Of a stretch of DNA of 64,000 nt, positions 8,085-15,501 are shown one piece after another. The notes under the pieces were generated by a model. It did not search any database. It was not told the DNA's origin and saw only the letters and a program-made list of their open reading frames with translations. How positions within the stretch are numbered: the stretch's first letter is position 1; each line of letters begins with the position of its first letter. The stretch is from CAYNLK01 sp964398055 (GTDB lineage Bacteria; Chloroflexota; Anaerolineae; 4572-78; J111). Made by a program: the position numbers and the translations under genes. The stretch covers positions 47,483 to 111,482 of the forward strand of contig CAYNLK010000018.1 in assembly GCA_964398055.1 (NCBI GenBank). Direction: 5' to 3'.

Positions 8085-9137
8085 TCACTCCAATTTGCCG
8101 CTGACGCTGGCCTCGGCAAAGGTGGCCATTTCATTCAGGATGGCCACCGCCGCGGCGACCACCGGCATCGCCAAGGCGGAGCCGGTGCCTTCGCCCAGGC
8201 GCAAATCCAGCTTGAAGATTGGCTCCAAACCCAGGTATTCCTGCATGATGCGATGGCCTGGCTCCACCGAGCGATGGGCGGCGATCATATAGCCTTTGCT
8301 CGCCGACGATAGACCGGCGGCAATCAACGCCCCGGCCGTGGATATAAAGCCATCAACCAGCACCGGAATGCGCCGCGCCGCGGCTGCCAGAATGATACCG
8401 GCAATAGCCCCAATCTCAAAACCGCCGACCTTGGCCAGCACATCCAGGGCATCGCCGGGGTCCGGCTGGTTGAGGGCGATGGCTTTTTCGATCACCTCGA
8501 CCTTGTGACGCAGGGTGGCCCCATCAACGCCGGTGCCGCGCCCGGTGACCTCGGCCACACTGGCCCCGGTCATCACCGCGCAGATGGCGCTGGAGGGCGT
8601 GGTGTTGCCGATACCCATATCGCCGGTGCCGACCAGCTCCAGTCCCCGGTCGTACTCCCGGCTGAGGGCGACGATCCCGGCTTCAATGGCCTCGACGGCC
8701 TGTTCCCGGCTCATCGCCGGCCCCTGGGCAAAATTGGCCGTACCGAAGCCAACTTTGCCCTTGATCAAGTCCTGATGAACTGGCAGGTTCGCGGCCACCC
8801 CGGCGTCCAGCACCACCACCCGCGCCCCGGCCTGGCGAGCCAAAACATTGATGGCCGCGCCACCGTTGAGAAAATTGAGTACCATCTGGGGAGTCACTTC
8901 TGAGGGGTAGGCGCTGACGCCTTCGGCGGTAATGCCGTGGTCGCCGGCGGCGACAATGATGGCTCGTTCGACCAGCGGCGGCTTGAGTTGGCCGGTAATG
9001 CCGGCCACCTGAATCGATAGCTCTTCCAGCCGGCCCAGCGCGCCGGCCGGTTTGATCAACTGGGCCTGCCGGGCCTGGGCAGCCGCCATCGCCTCCTGGT
9101 TGAGGGGGGAAATGGTTTTGAGAGTTTGCTCTAGCAT
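8085..9137 (-). CDS. cobT: Nicotinate-nucleotide:dimethylbenzimidazole phosphoribosyltransferase
   Basis: CobT of 350 residues activates the lower-ligand base as alpha-ribazole phosphate in nucleotide-loop assembly. It has the family landmarks AAGDHGITAEGVSAYP, TGDMGIGNTTPSSAI, and RLGEGTGSALAMP near the C-terminus, which carries the catalytic glutamate. The length is standard. The ATG at 9137 follows GAAAGGATAAC at good spacing; the upstream in-frame extension is rejected. It is downstream of the btu operon on the same strand across a 163-bp gap and upstream of pduX, so it may also be under riboswitch control. Confidence 0.96.
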   Translation of the reverse strand: MLEQTLKTISPLNQEAMAAAQARQAQLIKPAGALGRLEELSIQVAGITGQLKPPLVERAIIVAAGDHGITAEGVSAYPSEVTPQMVLNFLNGGAAINVLARQAGARVVVLDAGVAANLPVHQDLIKGKVGFGTANFAQGPAMSREQAVEAIEAGIVALSREYDRGLELVGTGDMGIGNTTPSSAICAVMTGASVAEVTGRGTGVDGATLRHKVEVIEKAIALNQPDPGDALDVLAKVGGFEIGAIAGIILAAAARRIPVLVDGFISTAGALIAAGLSSASKGYMIAAHRSVEPGHRIMQEYLGLEPIFKLDLRLGEGTGSALAMPVVAAAVAILNEMATFAEASVSGKLE

Positions 9138-9217
9138 GATGTTATCCTTTCGTGTTATCACGGACAAAGTCGTGATGATATTGAGTTAAACCGGTTAAAA
9201 TTTTGCCGCCAAAATCC

Positions 9218-9296
9218 GTGAAACGTGAGGCTGCCCGAGGCGAAATCACTGTGTTTCACGCTGCACGTTTTACGCTCCACGCTTCACGCTTTACAA
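9218..9296. repeat. 7-nt array (TTCACGC/TTTACGC type) between btuD and cobT
   Basis: The 163-bp gap between btuD and cobT contains GTGAAACGTGAGG (from 9218) facing a run of TTTCACG, CTGCACG, TTTTACG, CTCCACG and CTTCACG words (9253-9296). The two sides are partly complementary. No promoter is obvious. Confidence 0.75.
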
Positions 9297-9300
9297 CGAA

Positions 9301-10119
9301 CTACCTTCCCCCATTGAGGGGCGGCGATTGGACCGTTAAGGCCCAATGGCCCAGTGGATCACGATACAGGTGGGTTTCAATCCCAAAAACAGTTCTGAGG
9401 TGATTGACGTCTAAAACTTCGGCGGGTGGGCCGGCTCGCCAGATTTGGCCGTGATGAAGCAGGATCAGGCGATCACAGTAACGGGCCGCCAGCTCCAGGT
9501 TGTGGATGGCCAACAGGATGGCCAGGTGAGCGCTATGGGCTAAATCTCGGACCAGGGCCAGTACTTGGTGCTGGTGGTTGATATCCAGATTGGCAATTGG
9601 CTCATCCAAGAGGAGGACGCTCGGCTCCTGGGCCAGGGCCCGGGCAATCAAGACGCGCTGCTGTTCACCGCCAGACAGGGTATTGACCGGCCGGCGGCGC
9701 AGTGGTTGTAGTTCCAGGCGAATCAGCGCCTGTTCGACAATGGCCGCATCACAGCTGTTCAGCGGCGACAACCAATGGCGGTGCGGAAAGCGACCCATCC
9801 GGACCACCTGTTCTACCGTGTAAGGCCAGGCCATCGCTGCGGTTTGGGGCACCCGGCCGATTTGTTGGGCCACCTGCCGGGCCGAAAGCTGCCAGATATC
9901 CCGGCCTTTGAGTAAAACTCGGCCGGCTTGAGGGCGTAGCAAGCGGCTGAGGGCGCGCAGCAGCGTTGTTTTACCAGCCCCATTCGGCCCAATCAAGGCA
10001 ACCATCTCGCCCGGAGACAGGCTCAAGTCGACCTGGCGCAACACGCTGTGCCGGCCGTTGATCAAATAACCACAGTTCAAGCCTTGTGCTTGCAAATAGG
10101 GTGAGTCGGGCTGATTCAT
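9301..10119 (-). CDS. btuD: Cobalamin/iron-siderophore-type ABC importer, ATPase
   Basis: ABC ATPase of 272 residues: Walker A LIGPNGAGKTTLL near residue 43, signature NTLSGGEQQR, Walker B SVLLLDEPIANLD and the H-loop ILLAIHNLE. This is the FecCD/BtuCD class of importer ATPases. The start codon follows the btuC stop with only one base between, so translation is coupled. The upstream cobalamin riboswitch makes vitamin B12 or another corrinoid the likely substrate; iron-siderophore importers look alike in sequence. Confidence 0.88.
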   Translation of the reverse strand: MNQPDSPYLQAQGLNCGYLINGRHSVLRQVDLSLSPGEMVALIGPNGAGKTTLLRALSRLLRPQAGRVLLKGRDIWQLSARQVAQQIGRVPQTAAMAWPYTVEQVVRMGRFPHRHWLSPLNSCDAAIVEQALIRLELQPLRRRPVNTLSGGEQQRVLIARALAQEPSVLLLDEPIANLDINHQHQVLALVRDLAHSAHLAILLAIHNLELAARYCDRLILLHHGQIWRAGPPAEVLDVNHLRTVFGIETHLYRDPLGHWALTVQSPPLNGGR

Positions 10120-10120
10120 G

Positions 10121-11134
10121 TCAATAAAACATTTCTCGCCGGGCGCGTAACAGATATAAAAAGAAAGGCGCGCCCAACAGCGCGGTCAAAACGCCCACCG
10201 GCAGTTCCATAGGCGCCAGCAGGGTGCGGGCCGCAGTATCGGCCAGCACCAGCAGCAACGCGCCCAGTAAGGCGCTAGCCGGCAGCAGCCGGCCGTGCAG
10301 CGGTCCCCACAGCAGCCGGGCAATATGGGGGGCGATCAAACCGATAAAGCCAATAATACCGCTGCTGGCTACGGCCGCGGCCGTGGTCAGCGCCGCAAAC
10401 ACCACGATCAAAAAGCGCACCTGCCGAACGGCTACACCCAGGCCCTGGGCCGTTTCCTCGCCAAAAGCCAATACATCCAGGGGCCGGGTTAGAATCGCCA
10501 GCCCGGCCAGGCCAGCAACAACATAGGGTAAGGTTGCCCATAGATCGGGCCAACTCCGTCCGGCAAAACCGCCCAAAAGCCAGTAGAACACGTTGACCAG
10601 GTCGCTATTGGCAAAGACCATCACCAGCGAGACCGCGGCCGTAAACATGTAACTGAGGGCCGTGCCGGCCAGCAGCAGGGCCAACGGGGTTGTTTGCCCA
10701 CTCAACTCACTGATACCGTAGGCCAGGCCGACAGCCAGCAGCGCCCCGCCGAAGGCCGCCAGCGGCACCGGTCCAAAGCCCAGGAACATGGCTGTCCAGC
10801 CCAGGGTAATGGCCAGTGTCGCCCCCAGCGCCGCTCCACCCGAAGCACCAATCACAAAAGGATCGGCCAGGGGATTACGGAACAGCCCCTGGAAAGCCGC
10901 CCCGGCCGCGCCCAAACCGGCCCCGGTCACCGCAACCAACATCACCCGGGCCAGGCGAAAATCCCACACAATTGTGCGGGTAGATTGGCCGACCGCAGCC
11001 GGGTTGTTGAGCGCAGCCCACACCTCAGCCGGGCTAATGGCCACCGCCCCAATGCCCAGGCTGACAAAACCGACCACCAGGACAAATATGGCCAGAAGTA
11101 GGGCCGGCCAGGCGTACCACAGGTAACGGCTCAT
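10121..11134 (-). CDS. btuC: Cobalamin-type ABC importer, permease (FecCD family)
   Basis: FecCD-family permease of 337 residues with about ten hydrophobic segments, opening YLWYAWPALLLAIFVLV. It has the family stretches GLGAAGAAFQGLFRNPLADP and SSGIIGFIGLIAPHIARLLWG, the latter being the loop that contacts the ATPase. The ATG at 11134 lies 13 bp after the btuF stop. The longer frame to 11173 would overlap btuF and is rejected. With btuF and btuD it forms a complete importer. Confidence 0.9.
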   Translation of the reverse strand: MSRYLWYAWPALLLAIFVLVVGFVSLGIGAVAISPAEVWAALNNPAAVGQSTRTIVWDFRLARVMLVAVTGAGLGAAGAAFQGLFRNPLADPFVIGASGGAALGATLAITLGWTAMFLGFGPVPLAAFGGALLAVGLAYGISELSGQTTPLALLLAGTALSYMFTAAVSLVMVFANSDLVNVFYWLLGGFAGRSWPDLWATLPYVVAGLAGLAILTRPLDVLAFGEETAQGLGVAVRQVRFLIVVFAALTTAAAVASSGIIGFIGLIAPHIARLLWGPLHGRLLPASALLGALLLVLADTAARTLLAPMELPVGVLTALLGAPFFLYLLRARREMFY

Positions 11135-11147
11135 GGCTGGCCTGGCG

Positions 11148-12107
11148 CTAAAATAGGTCGGGATAGAGAGCACGGGCCATCTCTTCCAGCACGATGATCA
11201 AGCGGGGGCCGGGCCGGCTAACCATATCCTGATCCAGTAGATAGATGCGATTGTTCTGGACGGCCGCAATATCGGCCCACCCGGGCCGGTTCTTGATCTG
11301 CTCGGCTGCCAGGGCCTCAGCGTGGCTGGTTGGCCCCAAAATGACCGCCGGGTTGGCCTGCACAATGATTTCAGGGCTAACCTGGGGCCAATCCTCCTCT
11401 ACGTCAGCAAAGATATTCTGGCCGCCGGCCAGGTCGATCATCTGGCCGATGAAGGTATGCGGTCCTGCGGTCATTAAAGGCTCATCCCAGACCTCGTAGA
11501 AAATGGTGGGCCGTTCGCTCGCCGGCACTGCGGCGATGTTGGCCTGCACCGCCTCGACCCGACGGCGCATATCGGCGATGATCACCTCGGCCTGAGCCGG
11601 GTGGCCGGTTATCTGCCCGACCAGTTGGAGATTGGCGTAAATATCCTCCAGCGTGGCCGGCTCCAGGGCGACAACCGTTAAGCCCGCGGCCGCCAGCACC
11701 GGGATAAGCTGCCGTTGTGAGCCGCTCGCCAGCACCAGATCAGGTTCCAGGGCCACCACCGCTTCGATACTGATCGATTGGATGGTGATGCCGCCGATTT
11801 GTTGGCGGTCCGTCGCTTCGGGCGGGTAGTTACAGTAGCTGGTTACCCCCACCACCTGCTCACCGGCGCCCACGGCAAACAGGATTTCGGTGTTGCTGGG
11901 TAATAAGGAGACAATCCGCTGCGGCCCGGTTTCAATCGTTACCCGGCGACCCAGATCATCGGTAACCGTGATGGGCCAGGCACTACCGGCCGGCACTGTT
12001 GGCGACGGCGCGGGCTGAGCAGTTGGCGCGCCAACCGGCCCACAACCGGCCATAACCAGGCCGGCCCATAGCATCAGACTGTACGCAAACCGTCTAAAAA
12101 TAATCAT
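11148..12107 (-). CDS. btuF: Cobalamin-type ABC importer, substrate-binding lipoprotein
   Basis: Periplasmic-binding protein of 319 residues with the TroA/BtuF fold: RIVSLLPSNTEILFAVGAGEQVVGVTSYCNYP, split here by the usual beta-alpha unit, then VVALEPDLVLA. The N-terminus is a lipoprotein signal with LVMAGC as lipobox. The frame extends to an ATG at 12131, but that ATG lies inside the terminator hairpin, so the ATG at 12107 just past the T-run is preferred. The Shine-Dalgarno sequence is weak either way. It is the first gene of the riboswitch-controlled operon btuF-btuC-btuD. Confidence 0.88.
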   Translation of the reverse strand: MIIFRRFAYSLMLWAGLVMAGCGPVGAPTAQPAPSPTVPAGSAWPITVTDDLGRRVTIETGPQRIVSLLPSNTEILFAVGAGEQVVGVTSYCNYPPEATDRQQIGGITIQSISIEAVVALEPDLVLASGSQRQLIPVLAAAGLTVVALEPATLEDIYANLQLVGQITGHPAQAEVIIADMRRRVEAVQANIAAVPASERPTIFYEVWDEPLMTAGPHTFIGQMIDLAGGQNIFADVEEDWPQVSPEIIVQANPAVILGPTSHAEALAAEQIKNRPGWADIAAVQNNRIYLLDQDMVSRPGPRLIIVLEEMARALYPDLF

Positions 12108-12111
12108 CACT

Positions 12112-12143
12112 AAAATAAACAAGCCCGCCATTCAGCGGGCTTG
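12112..12143 (-). terminator. Intrinsic terminator of the cobalamin riboswitch
   Basis: On the minus strand a hairpin with arms CAAGCCCGC and GCGGGCTTG is followed at once by TTTATTTT. It lies between the riboswitch and btuF, as expected for a transcriptional OFF switch. The T-run ends about 5 bp before the chosen btuF ATG. Confidence 0.85.
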
Positions 12144-12204
12144 AGATAATGTACGGTAACGATGTACATCTCGGCCCCTATCACTCGTAGGCGGAAACGA
12201 GACA

Positions 12205-12384
12205 ATTCAACGGTGGGTTTTCGGGCTTCAAGTCAATGAGCAATGAATAATGAACAATTATTGCTCATTGTTCATTGACTTGCTACCGTTGCGGGACAGC
12301 GCCGGATTGGCTATGCAGCATACCGGTCTTCCCCCACGCCGGAGCGTGCCCCAGACCATCGAGTCTGTGGGCGCCATTGAAGTC
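12205..12384 (-). promoter_or_regulatory. Cobalamin riboswitch upstream of btuFCD
   Basis: On the minus strand the order of conserved elements matches the AdoCbl-class riboswitch: a 5' GGCGCCCACAGACTC and GGTCTGGGGCAC region, then GGGGGAAGACCGGT, then AATCCGGCGCTGTCCCGC followed by AACGGTAGCA, and finally a B12-box-like AGCCCGAAAACCCACC (12226-12211). A promoter lies upstream and an intrinsic terminator downstream, giving a full transcription-attenuation unit. It is atypical in carrying a 54-nt tandem-repeat hairpin between the CCCGC element and the B12 box. Confidence 0.9.
12229..12282 (-). repeat. 7-nt repeat hairpin inserted in the riboswitch
   Basis: A near-perfect palindrome opens with CAAGTCAATGA and closes with its complement, built from CAATGAG/CAATGAA/CAATTAT heptamers. 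It can form a stem of more than 20 bp with a few mismatches. It sits in a peripheral position of the riboswitch, so the core can remain intact. Confidence 0.85.
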
Positions 12385-12404
12385 AATTATTTGATTGCGG
12401 TTAG

Positions 12405-12433
12405 AAATTAACACAGGGGGAAAATTTTGTCAA
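12405..12433 (-). promoter_or_regulatory. Sigma-70-type promoter of the btuFCD riboswitch
   Basis: Minus strand TTGACA (12433-12428), 17-bp spacer, TAATTT (12410-12405). The predicted start near 12398 lies just before the riboswitch. Confidence 0.75.
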
Positions 12434-12465
12434 ATGGGTGGGGCTGTCCAGCCTGGAAAGGGGTA

Positions 12466-12494
12466 TTGCAGTTTGAGGGGGAGTGAGGTACAAT
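12466..12494 (+). promoter_or_regulatory. Sigma-70-type promoter of lspA
   Basis: TTGCAG (12466-12471), 17-bp spacer, TACAAT (12489-12494). The predicted start near 12501 lies about 60 bp before the lspA coding region. It diverges from the btu promoter. Confidence 0.7.
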
Positions 12495-12561
12495 TAAGGA
12501 GTAATCTGGCCACTCAAAGAGGTGTCATCCAATTAGTCCTCAACCACAACTTCACCGCCAA

Positions 12562-13080
12562 TTGAACAGCAGATTAGCCTTGCCATCAATTCTTGGCATA
12601 GCCCTGGTTATTTTTTTCCTGGATCAGTTGACCAAATATCTGGTCCTGCAACACATCCCGCTGGGCGAGTCGTGGAGCTTTTTTCCGGCTCTGGCCCGGC
12701 TCTTCAGGTTTACCCACATCACCAACACCGGCGCGGCTTTTGGCATGTTTCCCCAACTGGGCGTGGCCTTTATGATTGTAGCGATCATCGTGATCATTGC
12801 GATTGTGCTGTTCTATCACCACCTGCCCATTGCCAACCCTTGGATCCGGCTAAGCTTGGGGCTGCAATTGGGCGGAGCGTTGGGGAATCTGGCCGACCGC
12901 CTCAATTACGGCCACGTGGTCGATTTTGTGGATATCGGTTTTTGGCCGATTTTCAACCTGGCTGATCTATCGATTGTGGGCGGCGTGGCGATCCTGGCCT
13001 ATCATTTATGGCGTGAAGATAACAGCCGGACCGATCGGCCGGAGCAACTACCAGGTTTGTCGGAAGGGGGGCAACTATGA
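12562..13080 (+). CDS. lspA: Lipoprotein signal peptidase (signal peptidase II)
   Basis: Integral membrane aspartic peptidase that removes signal peptides from prolipoproteins. It has four hydrophobic segments, HITNTGAAFGMF, GALGNLADR with the first catalytic Asp, and VVDFVDIGFWPIFNLAD with the second. Length is 172 residues from a TTG at 12562. That TTG lacks a good Shine-Dalgarno. An in-frame ATT at 12532 lies 9 bp after AAAGAGG and could be the true, unusual start, adding 10 residues. It heads a likely operon with the following small gene and rluD. Confidence 0.93.
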   Translation: MNSRLALPSILGIALVIFFLDQLTKYLVLQHIPLGESWSFFPALARLFRFTHITNTGAAFGMFPQLGVAFMIVAIIVIIAIVLFYHHLPIANPWIRLSLGLQLGGALGNLADRLNYGHVVDFVDIGFWPIFNLADLSIVGGVAILAYHLWREDNSRTDRPEQLPGLSEGGQL

Positions 13081-13367
13081 TCAGATCGTCAAAACAGGCT
13101 CAGCCACAAAAATCTCACACCGTGCTGGATAAGATCAAAGCCTACAGTCAAAAGGCCGGCCAACTGGGCCACCGGGCTCGTAAGGCCGTCTTCGGTTTTC
13201 GGCCTCGGGCGACCATGGTCATCGACCGCTGGTCGTTGCCGGTTAAACTGCTGCAACGCCACCGTATTTTGCAGCGACAACGGGTCTTTCAACAGGCCGG
13301 TGGCGCCCATTCCAGCGTGGCCCGGTATGCCCTGGAGAAGGCCCGCCACGGTCGCCCGCGCTCGTAG
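13077..13367 (+). CDS. Small, very basic hypothetical protein
   Basis: A 96-residue protein rich in Arg, Lys, Gln and His, with no membrane segment and no family I recognise. It reads RARKAVFGFRPRATMVIDRW in the middle. The ATG overlaps the lspA stop (ATGA) and follows GGAAGGGGGG, which is strong support for real, coupled translation. rluD starts 6 bp after its stop. The charge suggests nucleic-acid or ribosome binding, but this is inference only. Confidence 0.6.
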   Translation: MIRSSKQAQPQKSHTVLDKIKAYSQKAGQLGHRARKAVFGFRPRATMVIDRWSLPVKLLQRHRILQRQRVFQQAGGAHSSVARYALEKARHGRPRS

Positions 13368-13373
13368 TCATTC

Positions 13374-14339
13374 ATGCCCCCGGAACGCATTCTCCACCTG
13401 ACCATCGACCAACCGGCTGCCCGGCTGGATCAGTTTCTGGCCGAGAACCTACCCGATTTATCCCGCTCCCAAATTCAAAAACTAATCCGACAAGGTAACG
13501 TGCTGCTGGCTACGACCCCGGGTGGGGTGGCCAGACCGACAATCAAACCCAGCCGGACCGTACAGCCCGGTGAAGTCCTAACGCTGCACCTCCCCGCGCC
13601 GCAGGCAGCCTCGCTTCAGCCGGAAACCGTACCACTGGACGTTGTTTTTGAAGATGATACGCTGGTAGTCATCAACAAGCCGGCTGGTTTGGTGGTTCAC
13701 CCGGCCCACGGCCACACCTCCGGCACCCTGGTCAATGCCCTCCTGGCTCGCTATCCCGACCTGGCGGCGCTGGCGGAAACGGACCGTAACTCGACCAACC
13801 GGCCGGGCCTCGTTCACCGCCTCGACCGGGACACCTCCGGCCTAATCGTAGTAGCCCGTACTCCGGCAGCGCTACAGCATCTGCGCCGCCAATTCAAAAG
13901 CCGCACGGTTGAGAAAATTTATCTAGCCCTGGTTTTTGGCCGGCCCGCCGCGCCGAACGGCCTCATCGATGTACCGCTCGGTCGAGACCCGCGGCATCGC
14001 CAAAAATTCGCCGCCCGGCCGGACGGTAAACCGGCCCGGACCCACTACCGGCTGCGTGAAGATTTTGGCCAGTATAGCCTGTTGGAAATTGGTCTGGAAA
14101 CCGGGCGGACGCACCAGATTCGAGTGCACCTGGCCTGGCTGGGCCATCCGGTGGTGGGCGATACCATCTATGGCCGCAAAAAGAACCCCCTGGGATTGCC
14201 GCGCCAGTTCCTCCACGCCTGGCGATTGGGTTTTCAACATCCCCGCACCGGTGAGCGCCTCCAATTGGAAGCCTCTCTGGATCAGCCGTTGCAACGGCTA
14301 CTCGACTTGCTGAGCCTGTCGGTCAGATCGACCCGATAA
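13374..14339 (+). CDS. rluD: RluA-family 23S rRNA pseudouridine synthase (RluD-like)
   Basis: Protein of 321 residues. Residues about 15-75 are an S4 RNA-binding domain (RLDQFLAENLPDLSRSQIQK). The catalytic domain carries HRLDRDTSGLIVVARTP with the catalytic Asp, then GRTHQIRVHLAWLGHPVVGD and the C-terminal FLHAWRLGF. It isomerises uridines in large-subunit rRNA. The neighbourhood lspA-(orf)-rluD is common across bacteria. The exact target uridines cannot be read from sequence. Confidence 0.93.
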   Translation: MPPERILHLTIDQPAARLDQFLAENLPDLSRSQIQKLIRQGNVLLATTPGGVARPTIKPSRTVQPGEVLTLHLPAPQAASLQPETVPLDVVFEDDTLVVINKPAGLVVHPAHGHTSGTLVNALLARYPDLAALAETDRNSTNRPGLVHRLDRDTSGLIVVARTPAALQHLRRQFKSRTVEKIYLALVFGRPAAPNGLIDVPLGRDPRHRQKFAARPDGKPARTHYRLREDFGQYSLLEIGLETGRTHQIRVHLAWLGHPVVGDTIYGRKKNPLGLPRQFLHAWRLGFQHPRTGERLQLEASLDQPLQRLLDLLSLSVRSTR

Positions 14340-14567
14340 CCGCTCCAGTTGGTCGCTCGTCTGCTCCAGTTGCGGGACTCGATATCGTCCAGAGAGACGA
14401 TCAACAGTCTCGACCGGCTCTTCGGGCCAGCGATAAGCCTCAACACCGGTCGAACCAGTTCCGGCTGACTTGAGCCAACAGCCCCGCTGGCGCGACCCCA
14501 GGCAGGTCATCCAGCACCCGGTGGAGGGTCTCCCCGACACATTCTAGCCGGTTGCGGGTCCGGACAG
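14340..14567 (-). pseudogene. Degenerate transposase fragment with frameshift
   Basis: The minus strand reads TRNRLECVGETLHRVLDDL and then LLAQVSRNWFDR before a stop. The following frame continues VEAYRWPEEPVETVDRLSG. The two pieces join across a frameshift into what looks like the middle of a transposase of a type I recall from Chloroflexota genomes (a VGETLR helix, then a W-x-x-R and YRLP region). No start, ends or inverted repeats remain. The family assignment is from memory and tentative. Confidence 0.38.
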
Positions 14568-14575
14568 CGCTCAAT

Positions 14576-15208
14576 TTAGCCTTTCAACTTTTTGGGCAAC
14601 TGCTGCTCCAAATAGCGCTGCCCGTCGGCGGTGACGGTGATATGACCGTTCTTGGTAATTTTAAGCCACTTCTGGTGATCGGCGGTGGTGTGCAGGCTGT
14701 GGGCCAGATCGAGCGGCGCCCGAATTTTGGCTTTGCGATAACAGGTATAGATATGATCAGGGGTAATCGGTTTTTCCTTGATGACGTACTGCAAATAATA
14801 GGCAAAGACCAGATTCCGCTCTTCGTTGGTGATCGGAAATTTGGAGTCCATAAATTCTACCAGCGACGGATGGTCAGGACTAGCCGCCAGGTCAAGATCC
14901 TTCAAAAAATCAAAAATGTGGGCAGGGGTCGGCGCTTTTGTTTCGAGAACCGGTTCGGGGGCAGGTGAAACAGGGACTGCTTCAACCGGGGCCACCGGCT
15001 CGGCCACCTTTTCAGCTTGCGGTGCCAGAGTGGGAGCAGTTTTTGCCCGCCGGCTCCGCCGGCGCTTAGGTAATTTTGATGCAGTCTCAACCGCCTCTTC
15101 ACCCAAAAACTGAGCCTTAAAATCCTGGTAGATCGCCTTGACAAAAGTCTCGCTACCCTCGACTTCTAAGATTCCCTGATCCCAATCAATTTTTAGCCTG
15201 GTTGTCAT
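14576..15208 (-). CDS. Hypothetical protein: two small domains joined by a Pro/Ala-rich linker
   Basis: A 210-residue protein I do not recognise. Residues 1-40 look like a small beta-alpha unit (RLKIDWDQGILEVEG). About 45-95 is a basic KRRRSRRAK patch and a Pro/Val/Ala/Glu linker. About 97-205 is a helical, compact domain (FPITNEERNLVFAYYLQY, then ITPDHIYTCYRKAKI) ending in an HITVTADGQRYLEQ hairpin that resembles a winged-helix wing. A DNA-binding role is possible but unproven. It is divergent from the first glycosyltransferase, and the transposase remnant lies just downstream. Confidence 0.65.
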   Translation of the reverse strand: MTTRLKIDWDQGILEVEGSETFVKAIYQDFKAQFLGEEAVETASKLPKRRRSRRAKTAPTLAPQAEKVAEPVAPVEAVPVSPAPEPVLETKAPTPAHIFDFLKDLDLAASPDHPSLVEFMDSKFPITNEERNLVFAYYLQYVIKEKPITPDHIYTCYRKAKIRAPLDLAHSLHTTADHQKWLKITKNGHITVTADGQRYLEQQLPKKLKG

Positions 15209-15501
15209 TGACCGGCCCTCCCGGCAGTTAAGATTTGACTATATTCGTCTGTTTTGAGCCTTTGCGGCCCCAGACCAGTTAATTAACGCCCCATTTTGCA
15301 GCGCAGACTCGCGGAGAAAATAGAGATTCAATCCATTTCTACTCACAAATCGCTAAAAATTAGCGCCCTACTCCCCACTCGGTCCAGGTAACTGTATTAT
15401 AACATATTCCTACCCAGCAATACAATGCCGAACCAGCCGAATTGACAATAATTGATTTATCAATTATCAATGGTCAACCATGAATTTTCCGGTTTCTGGG
15501 A
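15209..15501. other. Divergent intergenic region with an AT-rich palindrome
   Basis: No gene is seen between the divergent hypothetical gene and glycosyltransferase 1. Near 15443-15480 is an AT-rich palindrome (ATAATTGAT facing ATCAATTAT, flanked by TTGAC and GTCAA) in the style of the window's other inverted short-word arrays. I could not assign a convincing promoter. Confidence 0.5.
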
